Positions 43,768 to 52,122 of a stretch of DNA of 64,000 bases are shown here, in pieces. Every line of letters begins with the position of its first letter. The stretch's first letter is position 1. Under the pieces are notes generated by a model, which was not told the origin of the DNA, made no database searches, and was given only the letters and a program-made list of their open reading frames with translations. A program made the translations under genes and the position numbers. Source of the DNA: Pseudomonas sp. MM223 (GTDB lineage: Bacteria > Pseudomonadota > Gammaproteobacteria > Pseudomonadales > Pseudomonadaceae); assembly GCA_947090765.1 (NCBI GenBank), contig OX352322.1, positions 5,945,001 to 6,009,000 of the forward strand, in the 5' to 3' direction.

Positions 43768-45140
43768 GGCGCTGGTGGCCAAACTCGCTGCAGGGGCGCA
43801 TGGTGATGATCTTGGTCGGCGGCGTGCTGGCCGCGCAGTTACTGACCAGCAGTATCTGGTACGAGGTGCGCCAGACCCAGGTCATGGAAATACCCCTGCG
43901 CCTGCTTGCCGGGCGCCTGGCCGACCTGTTGCAGGTGGCCCAAAAGCAGCCGGAACAACTGGATGCCTTGCTCGCGAGCATGGAATCGCCGCGCTGGCAG
44001 CGCTTGCCCGCGCCCTCCTCCGGCACGCCCCCAGGCGAGCCGGAGCAGGCGACACTGCTGCGTGATCTGTTGGCGGCGCGTACCGGTGGCGAGGCGCCTG
44101 TGCGCTTGCTGGCCCTGGAGGTCATCGGCCCCGATGGCCACCCCGGTGGCGCGCCCCTGTTGCTGCGCGGGGCACCGGCCAGCGTCCGCACCGTGGTGCA
44201 ACTGACCCTGCCCGATGGTCGGCTACTGTACCTGCAAACCACCGAAGACCAGGGTTGGCGCAACGCCTCGATCGGCTCGCTGGTGTTCGACTTCATCTTC
44301 CGCATCTACCTGCTGCGCAGTATCGCCTTGGTGCTGATCGCCTTGCTGGCCGTGCGCCTGGCCTTGCGCCCGCTCAAACAGATGACTGCCGCCGCCGAAG
44401 CGCTGGGGCAAGACATTCACCGCCCACCGTTGAGCGTGGATGGCCCGCAGGAGGTGCGCCGTGCGGCCCAGGCATTCAATGCGATGCAGCAGCGGCTGAT
44501 CGACAGCATTGCCGAACGCACGCGTTTTTTTGCGGCGGTCTCCCACGACCTGCGCACGCCCATCACCCGGTTGCGCCTGCGTACCGAACTGCTGCCCGAA
44601 GAGAGCCTGCGCCAGCGTTTTCGCAGTGACCTGCAACACATGGAAGACATGGTTTCCGCCAGCCTGGACTTCCTGCGCAGCGGCGAGCTGGAGAATGTGC
44701 GCGAACCGGTCGATATCGACGCACTGCTGATTGGCCTGCAGGCCGACTTCGAAGACCTTGGTTGCGAAGTGCGTGTAACGGGCCACGCCCTGCCCTACAA
44801 GGCCCACCCTAGCGGCCTGCGCCGCTGCCTGCAAAACCTGCTGGAAAACGCCCGACGCCACGCGCCCGGCCCGGTGGAGATCGAAGTGCGCGATACACCA
44901 GACCGGCTGCGTATCGAGGTTGGCGACCGGGGCCCGGGGATCGAGCCTGAGCACATGCAGCGCGTGCTGGAGCCGTTCTACCAGGCCGACCCTTCACGCA
45001 GTACGGGCGGCCATGGGTTGGGCTTGAGCATTGCCACCAGCATTGCCAGTGCCCATGGTGGCAGCCTGAAACTGGGGCCACGCATGGGCGGTGGATTGCT
45101 GGTAACCCTCGACTTGCCAAGGCCGTTCGGAAAACGCTGA
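43764..45140 (+). CDS. Sensor histidine kinase (458 aa)
   Basis: Two transmembrane helices (about residues 10-30 and 180-200) enclose a periplasmic domain of about 150 residues rich in Pro, Leu and Arg. A HAMP region (LRPLKQMTAAAEALG) precedes the HisKA box FAAVSHDLRTPITRLRLR (His near 262). N, D/F and G boxes follow: LQNLLENARRHAPG, GDRGPGIE, FYQADPSRSTGGHGLGLSIA. It phosphorylates the overlapping OmpR-type regulator. The signal is unknown; a siderophore or periplasmic iron cue is suggested by context. Confidence 0.92.
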   Translation: MRRWWPNSLQGRMVMILVGGVLAAQLLTSSIWYEVRQTQVMEIPLRLLAGRLADLLQVAQKQPEQLDALLASMESPRWQRLPAPSSGTPPGEPEQATLLRDLLAARTGGEAPVRLLALEVIGPDGHPGGAPLLLRGAPASVRTVVQLTLPDGRLLYLQTTEDQGWRNASIGSLVFDFIFRIYLLRSIALVLIALLAVRLALRPLKQMTAAAEALGQDIHRPPLSVDGPQEVRRAAQAFNAMQQRLIDSIAERTRFFAAVSHDLRTPITRLRLRTELLPEESLRQRFRSDLQHMEDMVSASLDFLRSGELENVREPVDIDALLIGLQADFEDLGCEVRVTGHALPYKAHPSGLRRCLQNLLENARRHAPGPVEIEVRDTPDRLRIEVGDRGPGIEPEHMQRVLEPFYQADPSRSTGGHGLGLSIATSIASAHGGSLKLGPRMGGGLLVTLDLPRPFGKR

Positions 45141-45161
45141 ATGGGGGCGCCGTGCGCCCCA

Positions 45162-45245
45162 ATCGCCGGCAAGCCAGCTCCCACAGGACATGCACAAACC
45201 CTGGCCTTGTGCATGTCCTGTGGGAGCTGGCTTGCCGGCAATTGG
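45162..45245. repeat. Near-perfect 33-37 bp inverted repeat (REP-type)
   Basis: GCCGGCAAGCCAGCTCCCAC and the following bases to 45,198 are mirrored exactly from 45,208 to 45,240 over 33 bp, with one mismatch further out. The loop is about 9 bases. It sits between the converging kinase and dehydrogenase genes and could end both transcripts. Confidence 0.85.
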
Positions 45246-45267
45246 GCTGCAAAGCAGCCCTCTGGAT

Positions 45268-46278
45268 TCACCAGGTCAGGCAGATCTTGCCGAAATGCCG
45301 ATTGCTTTCCTGGTAGCGGAACGCCTCGACGATCTGCTCCAGTTCGAAATGCTTGTCCACCACCGGCCGCAAGCCGTTGGCATCGATCGCCCGCACCATT
45401 GCCTGCTGCTGGGCGCGGCTGCCCACCAGCACACCTTGCAGGCGAATCTGCCGCACCAGCGCCTGCACCAGCGGCAGCTGCCCAGCCACGCCGGTAAGGA
45501 TGCCGATCAGCGACACATGCCCACCAATGCGAGCAGCAATCATCGATTGCTCCAGCGTCGCCGGGCCGCCCACTTCAATCACATGGTCGACACCGCGGTT
45601 GCCGGTGAGCGCGCGCACCTTCTCGCCCCAGGCCGGGGTGCTCTTGTAGTTGATCAGGTGGTCGGCGCCCAACGCTTTCAGGCGCTCCAGCTTGGCGTCG
45701 CTGGACGATGTGGCGATTACCGTGGCGCCAGCCAGCTTGGCAAACTGCAAGGCGAAGATCGACACACCACCGGTGCCCTGCACCAATACGGTGTCGCCAG
45801 GCTTGAGGTGGTCGTCGCTCATCAGCGCACGCCAGGCGGTGAGCCCAGCCGTGGTCAGGGTAGCGGCTTCGGCATGGCTGAAGCCTTTGGGCGCCAATGT
45901 GAACGCAGTAGCGCGGGCGGTCACCTGTTCGCGGGCATACCCATCGATACCATCGCCAGGCACCCGGGCGAAGCCCTCGACATTGGCCTGGCCGTCGAGC
46001 CAGTCGGGGAAGAAGGTGCTGACCACATCGTCGCCGACCTGGAACTCGTTGACGCCTTCGCCTACCGCAACCACTTCGCCAGCGCCATCGGCCATGGGGA
46101 TACGCCGCTCGCTCGGGCCCCACATGCCGCTGACCACGGCGAAGTCATGGTAGTTGAGAGAGCTGGCATGCAGGCGCACGGTGATCTCGCCGGCCTGGGG
46201 CGCGGGGGCCTCGCTGGTGCCGACCTCGACCTTGTCGTAGCCGCCGCCGGGTTGTACGTAGATGGCCTTGCTGGTCAT
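45268..46278 (-). CDS. Zinc-independent MDR-type alcohol dehydrogenase/quinone oxidoreductase (336 aa)
   Basis: The N-terminal GroES-like part has ITVRLHASSLNYHDFAVVSG and GDGAGEVVAVGEGV-like sequence; the Rossmann part has VLVQGTGGVSIFALQFAKLAG (about residue 165) and ATSSSDAKLERLKALGADH. The catalytic Cys/His zinc ligands of classic ADHs are not evident, so it is closer to the quinone-oxidoreductase side of the MDR family. It would use NAD(P)H. No linked pathway gene is adjacent, and the substrate is unknown. Confidence 0.85.
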   Translation of the reverse strand: MTSKAIYVQPGGGYDKVEVGTSEAPAPQAGEITVRLHASSLNYHDFAVVSGMWGPSERRIPMADGAGEVVAVGEGVNEFQVGDDVVSTFFPDWLDGQANVEGFARVPGDGIDGYAREQVTARATAFTLAPKGFSHAEAATLTTAGLTAWRALMSDDHLKPGDTVLVQGTGGVSIFALQFAKLAGATVIATSSSDAKLERLKALGADHLINYKSTPAWGEKVRALTGNRGVDHVIEVGGPATLEQSMIAARIGGHVSLIGILTGVAGQLPLVQALVRQIRLQGVLVGSRAQQQAMVRAIDANGLRPVVDKHFELEQIVEAFRYQESNRHFGKICLTW

Positions 46279-46362
46279 GGGTGGGTCTCCGTATCAGAGG
46301 AAAGAATGGGGTTCAGCATAGACAGGTCCGGCCCTACCGGTTTCAAAGGCTACGCGAACTCC

Positions 46363-46479
46363 TGTAGGAGCGGCCTTGCGCCGCGAAAGGGCTGCGAAGC
46401 AGCCCCCGGCGATCTTGTGGTGAGGCTAAGGTCCTGGGGTCGCTGCGCAACCCTTTCGCGACACAAGGCCGCTCCCACA
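46363..46479. repeat. REP-like inverted pair
   Basis: TGTAGGAGCGGCCTTGCGCC faces the inverted ACACAAGGCCGCTCCCACA end, with GGGCTGCGAAGCAGCCC between. It lies between the two minus-strand genes. Confidence 0.8.
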
Positions 46480-46508
46480 AGAGCCTGCGTATGCCGCCCA
46501 TGATGGGT

Positions 46509-47100
46509 TCAGCCCAGCATCACCTTCAGTGCCCGGCAATCGGTCGCATGCCAATCCACCAGCTCCGGCCATGGGTTATCCGGCAGGTTTACCAGCACCG
46601 TGCGCGCCCCAGCCGCCCGCCCGCAGTCCAGGTCAAACCGGTAATCCCCCACCATCACCAGGCTCGCTGGGCGCCACGCCCCAGGCACTGGCAATTTTCA
46701 GCAGCCCGTCCGGGCTCGGCTTGGGCGCCGCTTCATCACGCCCCAGAATGTGCTCCACCGGGAAGCAGTCTGCCAGGCCGATGGCCTCCAGCGTCACATG
46801 CGCCAGCTCGCGGGCATTTCGGGTCAAAATGCCCAGCCGGCAGCCTCGGCCGGCCAACTCGCGCACCAGTTCCACTGCCCCGGTGGCCGCCGTGGAGGCA
46901 ACCGCCAGGTCGCGCTCGTGCTCCAGCAACCAAGCATGCTTGGCCGCCGCTACGTCTGCCGGCAAGGCCGCCAGGTGGGTGAGGATGTCGTGCTCGGCCG
47001 GGATGTCCAACGCCACGCGAATGGCGGCGAAATCATGCACGGCCACCGTCAGGGTGCCGTCCATGTCGAACACCCAGTTACGCACCTCGCCCAGGCTCAT
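46509..47100 (-). CDS. HAD-family hydrolase (frameshifted near 46,662)
   Basis: From ATG 47100 the frame reads NWVFDMDGTLTVAVHDF (HAD motif I, Asp near residue 10), GILTRNAREL (motif II) and KPSPDGLLKIASAWG (motif III Lys). After GVAPSE it slips; the next frame continues VMVGDYRFDLDCGRAAGA (motif IV) and ends at 46,509. One extra base (CAGGCTC where CAGCTC is expected, on the plus strand) explains it. Repaired, the protein has about 196 residues and should be a small-molecule phosphatase. ATG overlaps the tesB stop (ATGA), so the two are co-translated. It is a real pseudogene or a sequencing error. Confidence 0.8.
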
Positions 47101-47966
47101 GCCCAGTCCTTGCGATGGCGAATCAGGCCTTCCTGGCTCGACGATGCCACCAGTTGCCCAGCCTGGTTGAAGATGCTGCCGCGGCAGAAACCGCGGGAAT
47201 TCCCGGCCCAGGGGCTGTCGGTTGCGTACAGCAGCCACTCGTCGGCGCGCAAGTTGCCATGGAACCACAACGAATGGTCAAGGCTGGCGATCTGCATGTC
47301 GCGCTGCCACACCGACTTGCCATGGGGCAGCAATGCCGTGGTCAGCAGGCCGAAGTCCGAGGCGTAGGCCAGCAGGTACTTGTGCAGGGCCGGGACGTCA
47401 GGCAGGTTGCCGTCGGCGCGGAACCAGGCGTACTTCACCGGGTCGCCGGGCTTGGGGTTGAACGGGTCGCGCTCGGTGACCGGGCGGATCTCGATCGGCT
47501 TGGCGCACAGTACTTTGTCGCGAATACGCTCGGGCAACTGGTCGGCCATGGCGCGGGCCAACTCCACCTCGGTGGGCAGGTTCTCCGGGCCGACCACCTC
47601 AGGCATTTGCGCCTGGTGCTCGAAACCTTCCTCGTCGTACTGGAACGACGCGCTGCAGGTGAAGATGGTCTGGCCCTTCTGAATCGCCGTCACCCGACGG
47701 GTACTGAAGCTGCCGCCATCACGCACGCGGTCCACCGAGTACACCACCGGCAGGCTGGCATCGCCCGGGCGCAGGAAGTAGCCGTGCAACGAATGCACAT
47801 GGCGAGCGTCCTCGACCGTCTGGCTGGCCGCCGACAACGACTGGCCCAGCACTTGCCCACCGTACAGCTGGCGGAAGCCCAGGTCCTGGCTACGTCCACG
47901 GAACAGGTTCTCCTCAATGGACTCGAGGCTCAACAGGTCGACCAGGTCGTCCAACACATGACTCAT
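47097..47966 (-). CDS. tesB: Acyl-CoA thioesterase II
   Basis: From ATG 47966 (MSHVLDDLVDLLSLESIEEN) the 289-residue protein shows the double hot-dog TesB layout: FRGRSQDLGFRQLYGGQVLGQ, HSLHGYFLRPGD, FSTRRVTAIQKGQTIFTC in repeat 1, and ASLDHSLWFHGNLRADEW with the catalytic Asp in repeat 2, then GFCRGSIFNQAGQLVAS. It hydrolyses medium- and long-chain acyl-CoAs in the cytosol. The HAD gene downstream overlaps its stop codon. Confidence 0.94.
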   Translation of the reverse strand: MSHVLDDLVDLLSLESIEENLFRGRSQDLGFRQLYGGQVLGQSLSAASQTVEDARHVHSLHGYFLRPGDASLPVVYSVDRVRDGGSFSTRRVTAIQKGQTIFTCSASFQYDEEGFEHQAQMPEVVGPENLPTEVELARAMADQLPERIRDKVLCAKPIEIRPVTERDPFNPKPGDPVKYAWFRADGNLPDVPALHKYLLAYASDFGLLTTALLPHGKSVWQRDMQIASLDHSLWFHGNLRADEWLLYATDSPWAGNSRGFCRGSIFNQAGQLVASSSQEGLIRHRKDWA

Positions 47967-48062
47967 TGGGGGTTCTCCTCGCAAGGCAACACGTCTCTAC
48001 AGCGCTCGTTATGAAGGCAAATGATACAGGGTTTGTCATTCGCACCGGGCATGGCCGTGCAT

Positions 48063-48632
48063 TCAGGCGCGCAGGGTGCGCTCCCAGTGCGCACGGTCGA
48101 TGCGGTACAGCACATGCGGGCGCAGCGGGTGGCCCACGGGCAGGCGGGGGTGTTCGAAGCTGCCGTTCAGGTCCTGTTGCATGCCGATGGCTTGCATCAC
48201 CTTCTGCGACGGCAGGTTGCTCTCGCTAGTGAACGACACCACCTCTTCCAGGCGCAATTGGGCGAAAGCACAACGCAGGCAGGTCCACGCCGCCTCGCTG
48301 GCAAAGCCCAGGCCCCAGTGGCGACGAGCCAGGCGCCAGCCGATCTCCACCGCCGGGGCAAAAGGCGCGTCGAAGTTGACATTAAGCAACCCGGTCATGC
48401 CGATGAACGCGCCGCTGTCCTTGCGCTCCAGCGCCCACAGGCCAAAGCCGTATTCATTGAAATGCCCGCGCACGCGGCCGATCAACGCAGCCGCCTCAAC
48501 ACGCGTGAGCGGCGCCGGAAAGTAGCGCATCACCTGCGGGTCGGCGCACAGCGCGGCAAACTCGCGCAAGTCATCGTCATGCCATTGGCGCAGCACCAGC
48601 CGTGCGCTTTCCAGTTCGAGGATGGGGGTCAT
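48063..48632 (-). CDS. GNAT N-acetyltransferase, RimJ/RimL type (189 aa)
   Basis: ESARLVLRQWHDDDLREFAAL begins the fold, IGWRLARRHWGLGFASEAA is the acetyl-CoA-binding loop (about residues 90-108), and SFTSESNLPSQKVMQAIGM with a final LRPHVLYRI strand complete it. This is the ribosomal-protein-alanine acetyltransferase-like branch. The target (protein N-terminus or small amine) is unknown. It stands alone between tesB and the divergent phosphatase gene. Confidence 0.88.
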   Translation of the reverse strand: MTPILELESARLVLRQWHDDDLREFAALCADPQVMRYFPAPLTRVEAAALIGRVRGHFNEYGFGLWALERKDSGAFIGMTGLLNVNFDAPFAPAVEIGWRLARRHWGLGFASEAAWTCLRCAFAQLRLEEVVSFTSESNLPSQKVMQAIGMQQDLNGSFEHPRLPVGHPLRPHVLYRIDRAHWERTLRA

Positions 48633-48811
48633 GGGGCGTGCTCCGGTTTACCGCCTTGCAGTTTACAGCGTAGGCGCGGGCGCAGGTTTCACCCAGCCTT
48701 CATCAGCCGAATGCAATTTTCACACGCCCTTCACCGCCCCCCGACAGGCCGCTTGGCAGGATGCGGCCATTACTGCCGTGCCAGACGCGGCCATGCCAAA
48801 TGGAGCAACGC

Positions 48812-49498
48812 ATGCTATCGAGCAATACCCTGGGGCACCCTGCCATTCACGCCCGGCGCAAACGACGCCTGTCACGCAAGGCCCTCGGTGCCGCCCTTGG
48901 CCTGTGCATGGTCGTGGCGGCGTTGACCACCTGGCTGGCGACGAGGACGCATATCGTGGACCTTGGTAACGAGCAACAACTGAGTGACAGCGGCCTGCTG
49001 CAGGACTGGGCCGACGGCGCAGTGATCGTGATGATCCGCCACGCCGAACGCTGCGACAGTGCCCCCGGCCCTTGCCTGGACGACCCCACCGGCATCACCG
49101 TAGCGGGCAGCCAGGCGGCAGGCCGCGTTGGCCAGGGGCTGCACCAACTGGGCCTGAACAACGCCGATATGCTCAGCAGCCCGAAACTGCGCACCCGGCA
49201 AACCGCGCACTTCATCCTCGGCCAGGCAGTGGCCAGCGAGGCCTGGCTGGAAAGTTGCGATAAACAATTCGCCAGTGAAGCACTGGCACGCAAACGCCCT
49301 GGCCACAACTTGGTGCTGGTGACCCACAATGGCTGCATCGACCATTTTGCCCGCCAGCAGAACGTGACCGGTGGCGAGCGCCAGAGTGGCTACGCCAGCG
49401 CCCTGTTCGTGTCGGTGGATGGCAATGGCAAGGCACGCATCCTCGGGCGCCTGAACGAACCCGACTGGCAACGCGTATTGGCCAGCACCGCCAAGTGA
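48812..49498 (+). CDS. Histidine-phosphatase-family protein, Ais/PmrG-like, membrane-anchored
   Basis: ATG 48812 (MLSSNTLGHPA) has GGAG 7 bases upstream; ATG 48761 and 48800 have weaker sites. After a basic stretch (RRKRRLSRKALG) one hydrophobic helix (AALGLCMVVAALTTWLA) anchors it in the inner membrane facing the periplasm. VIVMIRHAERCD is the RHG-type catalytic motif and LVTHNGCIDHFA the second His. It resembles Ais/PmrG, which act on lipopolysaccharide core phosphates in enterobacteria; that substrate is only suggested here. Confidence 0.8.
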   Translation: MLSSNTLGHPAIHARRKRRLSRKALGAALGLCMVVAALTTWLATRTHIVDLGNEQQLSDSGLLQDWADGAVIVMIRHAERCDSAPGPCLDDPTGITVAGSQAAGRVGQGLHQLGLNNADMLSSPKLRTRQTAHFILGQAVASEAWLESCDKQFASEALARKRPGHNLVLVTHNGCIDHFARQQNVTGGERQSGYASALFVSVDGNGKARILGRLNEPDWQRVLASTAK

Positions 49499-49519
49499 TG
49501 CAGGCAACCACAGCTCCCT

Positions 49520-49613
49520 TGTAGGAGCAGCCTTGTGCTGCGAAGAGGCCATTACTGCCACAGAAACTTGTTTGTCATACCGGCCCTTTCGCAGCACAAG
49601 GCTGCTCCTACAG
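49520..49613. repeat. REP-like inverted pair
   Basis: TGTAGGAGCAGCCTTGTGCT is mirrored by AGCACAAGGCTGCTCCTACA before 49,613, followed by a GGGCAGCAAAGCTGCCC hairpin. It lies between two plus-strand genes and does not look like the downstream gene's promoter. Confidence 0.85.
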
Positions 49614-49680
49614 GCGATTGGGCAGCAAAGCTGCCCCGCCCATGGCAAGATCAGCACTGGCCCTGATTGCGACCCCACCC

Positions 49681-50595
49681 ATGCCGTTGCCGCTGATCTA
49701 CCACGAAGACTACAGCCCGGAGTTCCCCGCCGAACACCGCTTCCCGATGGACAAGTTCCGCCTGCTGCATGACCACCTGGTCGACAGCGGGCTGACCACC
49801 GACCAGGCGTTGCTGCGCCCGGACATCTGCCCCAACGACATCCTCGCCCTGGCCCACGACCGTGGCTACATCGAGCGTTACATGAACGGCGACCTGTCCC
49901 GCGAGGACCAGCGTCGCCTGGGCCTGCCCTGGAGTGAAGCCCTGGCCCGGCGCACGGTGCGGGCTGTGGGTGGTTCGCTGCTGACCGCCGAGATGGCGCT
50001 GCAACATGGCATCGCCTGCCACCTCGCCGGTGGCACCCACCATGCCCATTACGACCACCCCGCCGGCTTTTGCATCTTCAACGACTTGGCCGTGATCAGC
50101 CGCTACTTGCTGGAGGCTGGCCGGGTACACCGGGTGCTGATCTTTGACTGCGACGTGCACCAGGGTGATGGCACCGCGCGCATCCTGCACGACACGCCCG
50201 AGGCCATCACCGTATCGCTGCACTGCGAACAGAACTTCCCGGCCCGCAAGGCGCAGAGCGACTGGGACATTCCGCTGCCCCGTGGCATGGGCGACGCGGC
50301 CTACCTGAAGGTGGTGGACGACACCCTCAACTACCTGCTGCCGCTCTACCAACCCGACCTGGTGCTGTATGACGCCGGGGTCGATGTGCACAAGGACGAC
50401 GCCCTGGGCTACCTGCAACTGACCGACGCCGGCCTGGCCGCCCGTGACGAGGCGGTGCTGCGCCATTGCCTGGGCCGTGACATCCCGGTGGTTGGCGTGA
50501 TCGGCGGCGGCTACAGCAAAGACCGCGAAGCGTTGGCCAAGCGCCATGGCATCCTTCACCACAGTGCAGCACGCGTCATCGGTTGTTCACAATGA
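49681..50595 (+). CDS. Histone-deacetylase-family amidohydrolase (304 aa)
   Basis: ATG 49681 (MPLPLIYHEDYSPEFP) is chosen; the frame is open further upstream without homology. LAGGTHHAHYDHPAGFCIFND holds the paired His residues near 120-130, DCDVHQGDGTA the zinc Asp/His (about 158), and YDAGVDVHKDDALGYL the second zinc Asp (about 240). Bacterial members remove acetyl groups from polyamines, acetoin-like compounds or lysines. It is a soluble zinc enzyme. The substrate cannot be told from context. Confidence 0.9.
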   Translation: MPLPLIYHEDYSPEFPAEHRFPMDKFRLLHDHLVDSGLTTDQALLRPDICPNDILALAHDRGYIERYMNGDLSREDQRRLGLPWSEALARRTVRAVGGSLLTAEMALQHGIACHLAGGTHHAHYDHPAGFCIFNDLAVISRYLLEAGRVHRVLIFDCDVHQGDGTARILHDTPEAITVSLHCEQNFPARKAQSDWDIPLPRGMGDAAYLKVVDDTLNYLLPLYQPDLVLYDAGVDVHKDDALGYLQLTDAGLAARDEAVLRHCLGRDIPVVGVIGGGYSKDREALAKRHGILHHSAARVIGCSQ

Positions 50596-50743
50596 CTGTG
50601 GAACCGCTTGTGGATAACCTGCGGGAAAGGCGCTGTAGCCCTTTGTACGCAAGGCCTGCAGAACTCTGATCGTTTTTTGATCAGTGCTTCCATGGGCAGC
50701 GCTGCGCTAGAATGCGCCTCTTTTCCACAGCCTGCTGCCCACC

Positions 50744-51985
50744 ATGCCCGATATGAACCCCGCCTCCCCTCCCCTCGCCGTCGTCATCGGTGGCGGCCCC
50801 GCAGGCCTGATGGCTGCCGAAGCATTGGCCCAGGCAGGCCTGGCGGTCGAGGTGTTCGACGCCATGCCTTCGGTGGGGCGCAAGTTCCTGCTGGCGGGTG
50901 TGGGCGGCATGAACATCACCCACTCCGAGCCTTACCCGGCGTTCGTTTCACGCTATGCCGAACGCCAAGGCGAGGTCGATACCCTGCTGCGCGACTTCGA
51001 CGCCAGCGCCTTGCGCCAATGGATTCACGGCCTGGGCATCGAAACCTTCGTCGGCACCTCGGGGCGGGTGTTCCCCACCGACATGAAGGCCGCGCCATTG
51101 CTGCGCGCCTGGCTCAAGCGCCTGCGCGACTCCGGGGTAGTTATCCACACCCGGCACCGCTGGCTGGGCTGGAATGCCGACGGTGCGTTGCGGATCGCTT
51201 ATCCACAGGGCGAGCGCGCGGTAAAAGCTACAGTCGTGGTACTGGCGCTGGGTGGCGGCAGCTGGGCGCGACTGGGTTCGGATGGTGCCTGGCAGCCATT
51301 ACTGGCCGAACGGGCTGTGGATATCTCGCCTTTGCAGCCCAGCAACTGCGGGTTTGAGGTGGAAGGCTGGAGCGCATTGCTGAAAGAAAAGTTTGCCGGC
51401 GCACCGCTGAAGAACATTGCCCTCAGCGTCCCGGGCAGCGCACCGCGCAAGGGTGAGTTCATCCTCACGGCTCAAGGTGTGGAAGGCAGCCTTGTGTATG
51501 CGTGGTCGGCGCCGGTGCGCGAGGCCATCAACCGCGAAGGCCGAGGGGCACTGCTGCTGGACCTGCTGCCGGACAAGCCTGTGGACAAGATTGCCCTGGC
51601 GCTGGCCAAGCCGCGCGGTTCGCGCTCCATGGCCAAGCACTTGCACAGCCAGTTGGGTATCGATGGGGTCAAGGCAGCGCTTCTGCGTGAACTGACCGAT
51701 CAGGCGACCTTTGCCGACCCGCAGGCATTGGCCCAAGCGATCAAGACATTGCCGATTACGCTGGTGCGCACGCGGCCGCTGGATGAAGCGATCAGTAGCG
51801 CCGGCGGGGTGCGTTTCGAGGGGCTGGATGAAGGGCTGATGATCAAGGGCATGCCGGGGGTGTTCTGTGCCGGCGAGATGCTCGACTGGGAGGCGCCGAC
51901 CGGGGGGTATCTGCTGACAGCATGTTTTGCCAGCGGGTTGCGCGCCGGGCGGGCGGCGGCGGGTTGGGTTTTGCGGGTTTCCTGA
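50744..51985 (+). CDS. HI0933-like flavoprotein, FAD-dependent (413 aa)
   Basis: The N-terminus has the dinucleotide-binding VVIGGGPAGLMAAEALAQAG (about residues 12-31), then KFLLAGVGGMNITHSEP and GTSGRVFPTDMKA, and the C-terminus GAPTGGYLLTACFASGLRAG-type FAD contact. This is the HI0933/TIGR03862 group of uncharacterised NAD(P)/FAD oxidoreductases, a common bacterial chromosomal protein. The reaction is not known. ATG 50744 gives the usual length. Confidence 0.88.
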   Translation: MPDMNPASPPLAVVIGGGPAGLMAAEALAQAGLAVEVFDAMPSVGRKFLLAGVGGMNITHSEPYPAFVSRYAERQGEVDTLLRDFDASALRQWIHGLGIETFVGTSGRVFPTDMKAAPLLRAWLKRLRDSGVVIHTRHRWLGWNADGALRIAYPQGERAVKATVVVLALGGGSWARLGSDGAWQPLLAERAVDISPLQPSNCGFEVEGWSALLKEKFAGAPLKNIALSVPGSAPRKGEFILTAQGVEGSLVYAWSAPVREAINREGRGALLLDLLPDKPVDKIALALAKPRGSRSMAKHLHSQLGIDGVKAALLRELTDQATFADPQALAQAIKTLPITLVRTRPLDEAISSAGGVRFEGLDEGLMIKGMPGVFCAGEMLDWEAPTGGYLLTACFASGLRAGRAAAGWVLRVS

Positions 51986-51993
51986 CAGAATGC

Positions 51994-52116
51994 CGGGGCT
52001 GCTTTGCAGCCCTTTCGCGACACAAGGCCGCTCCTACAGGGACCGCACAATGCCTGGGGCTTGCACTGAACCTGTAGGAGCGGCCTTGTGTCGCGATGGG
52101 CCGCAAAGCGGCCCCA
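51994..52116. repeat. REP-like inverted pair
   Basis: GGGGCTGCTTTGCAGCCC and ACACAAGGCCGCTCCTACAGG face CCTGTAGGAGCGGCCTTGTG and GGGCCGCAAAGCGGCCC. It lies between converging genes. Confidence 0.85.
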
Positions 52117-52122
52117 AAGATC

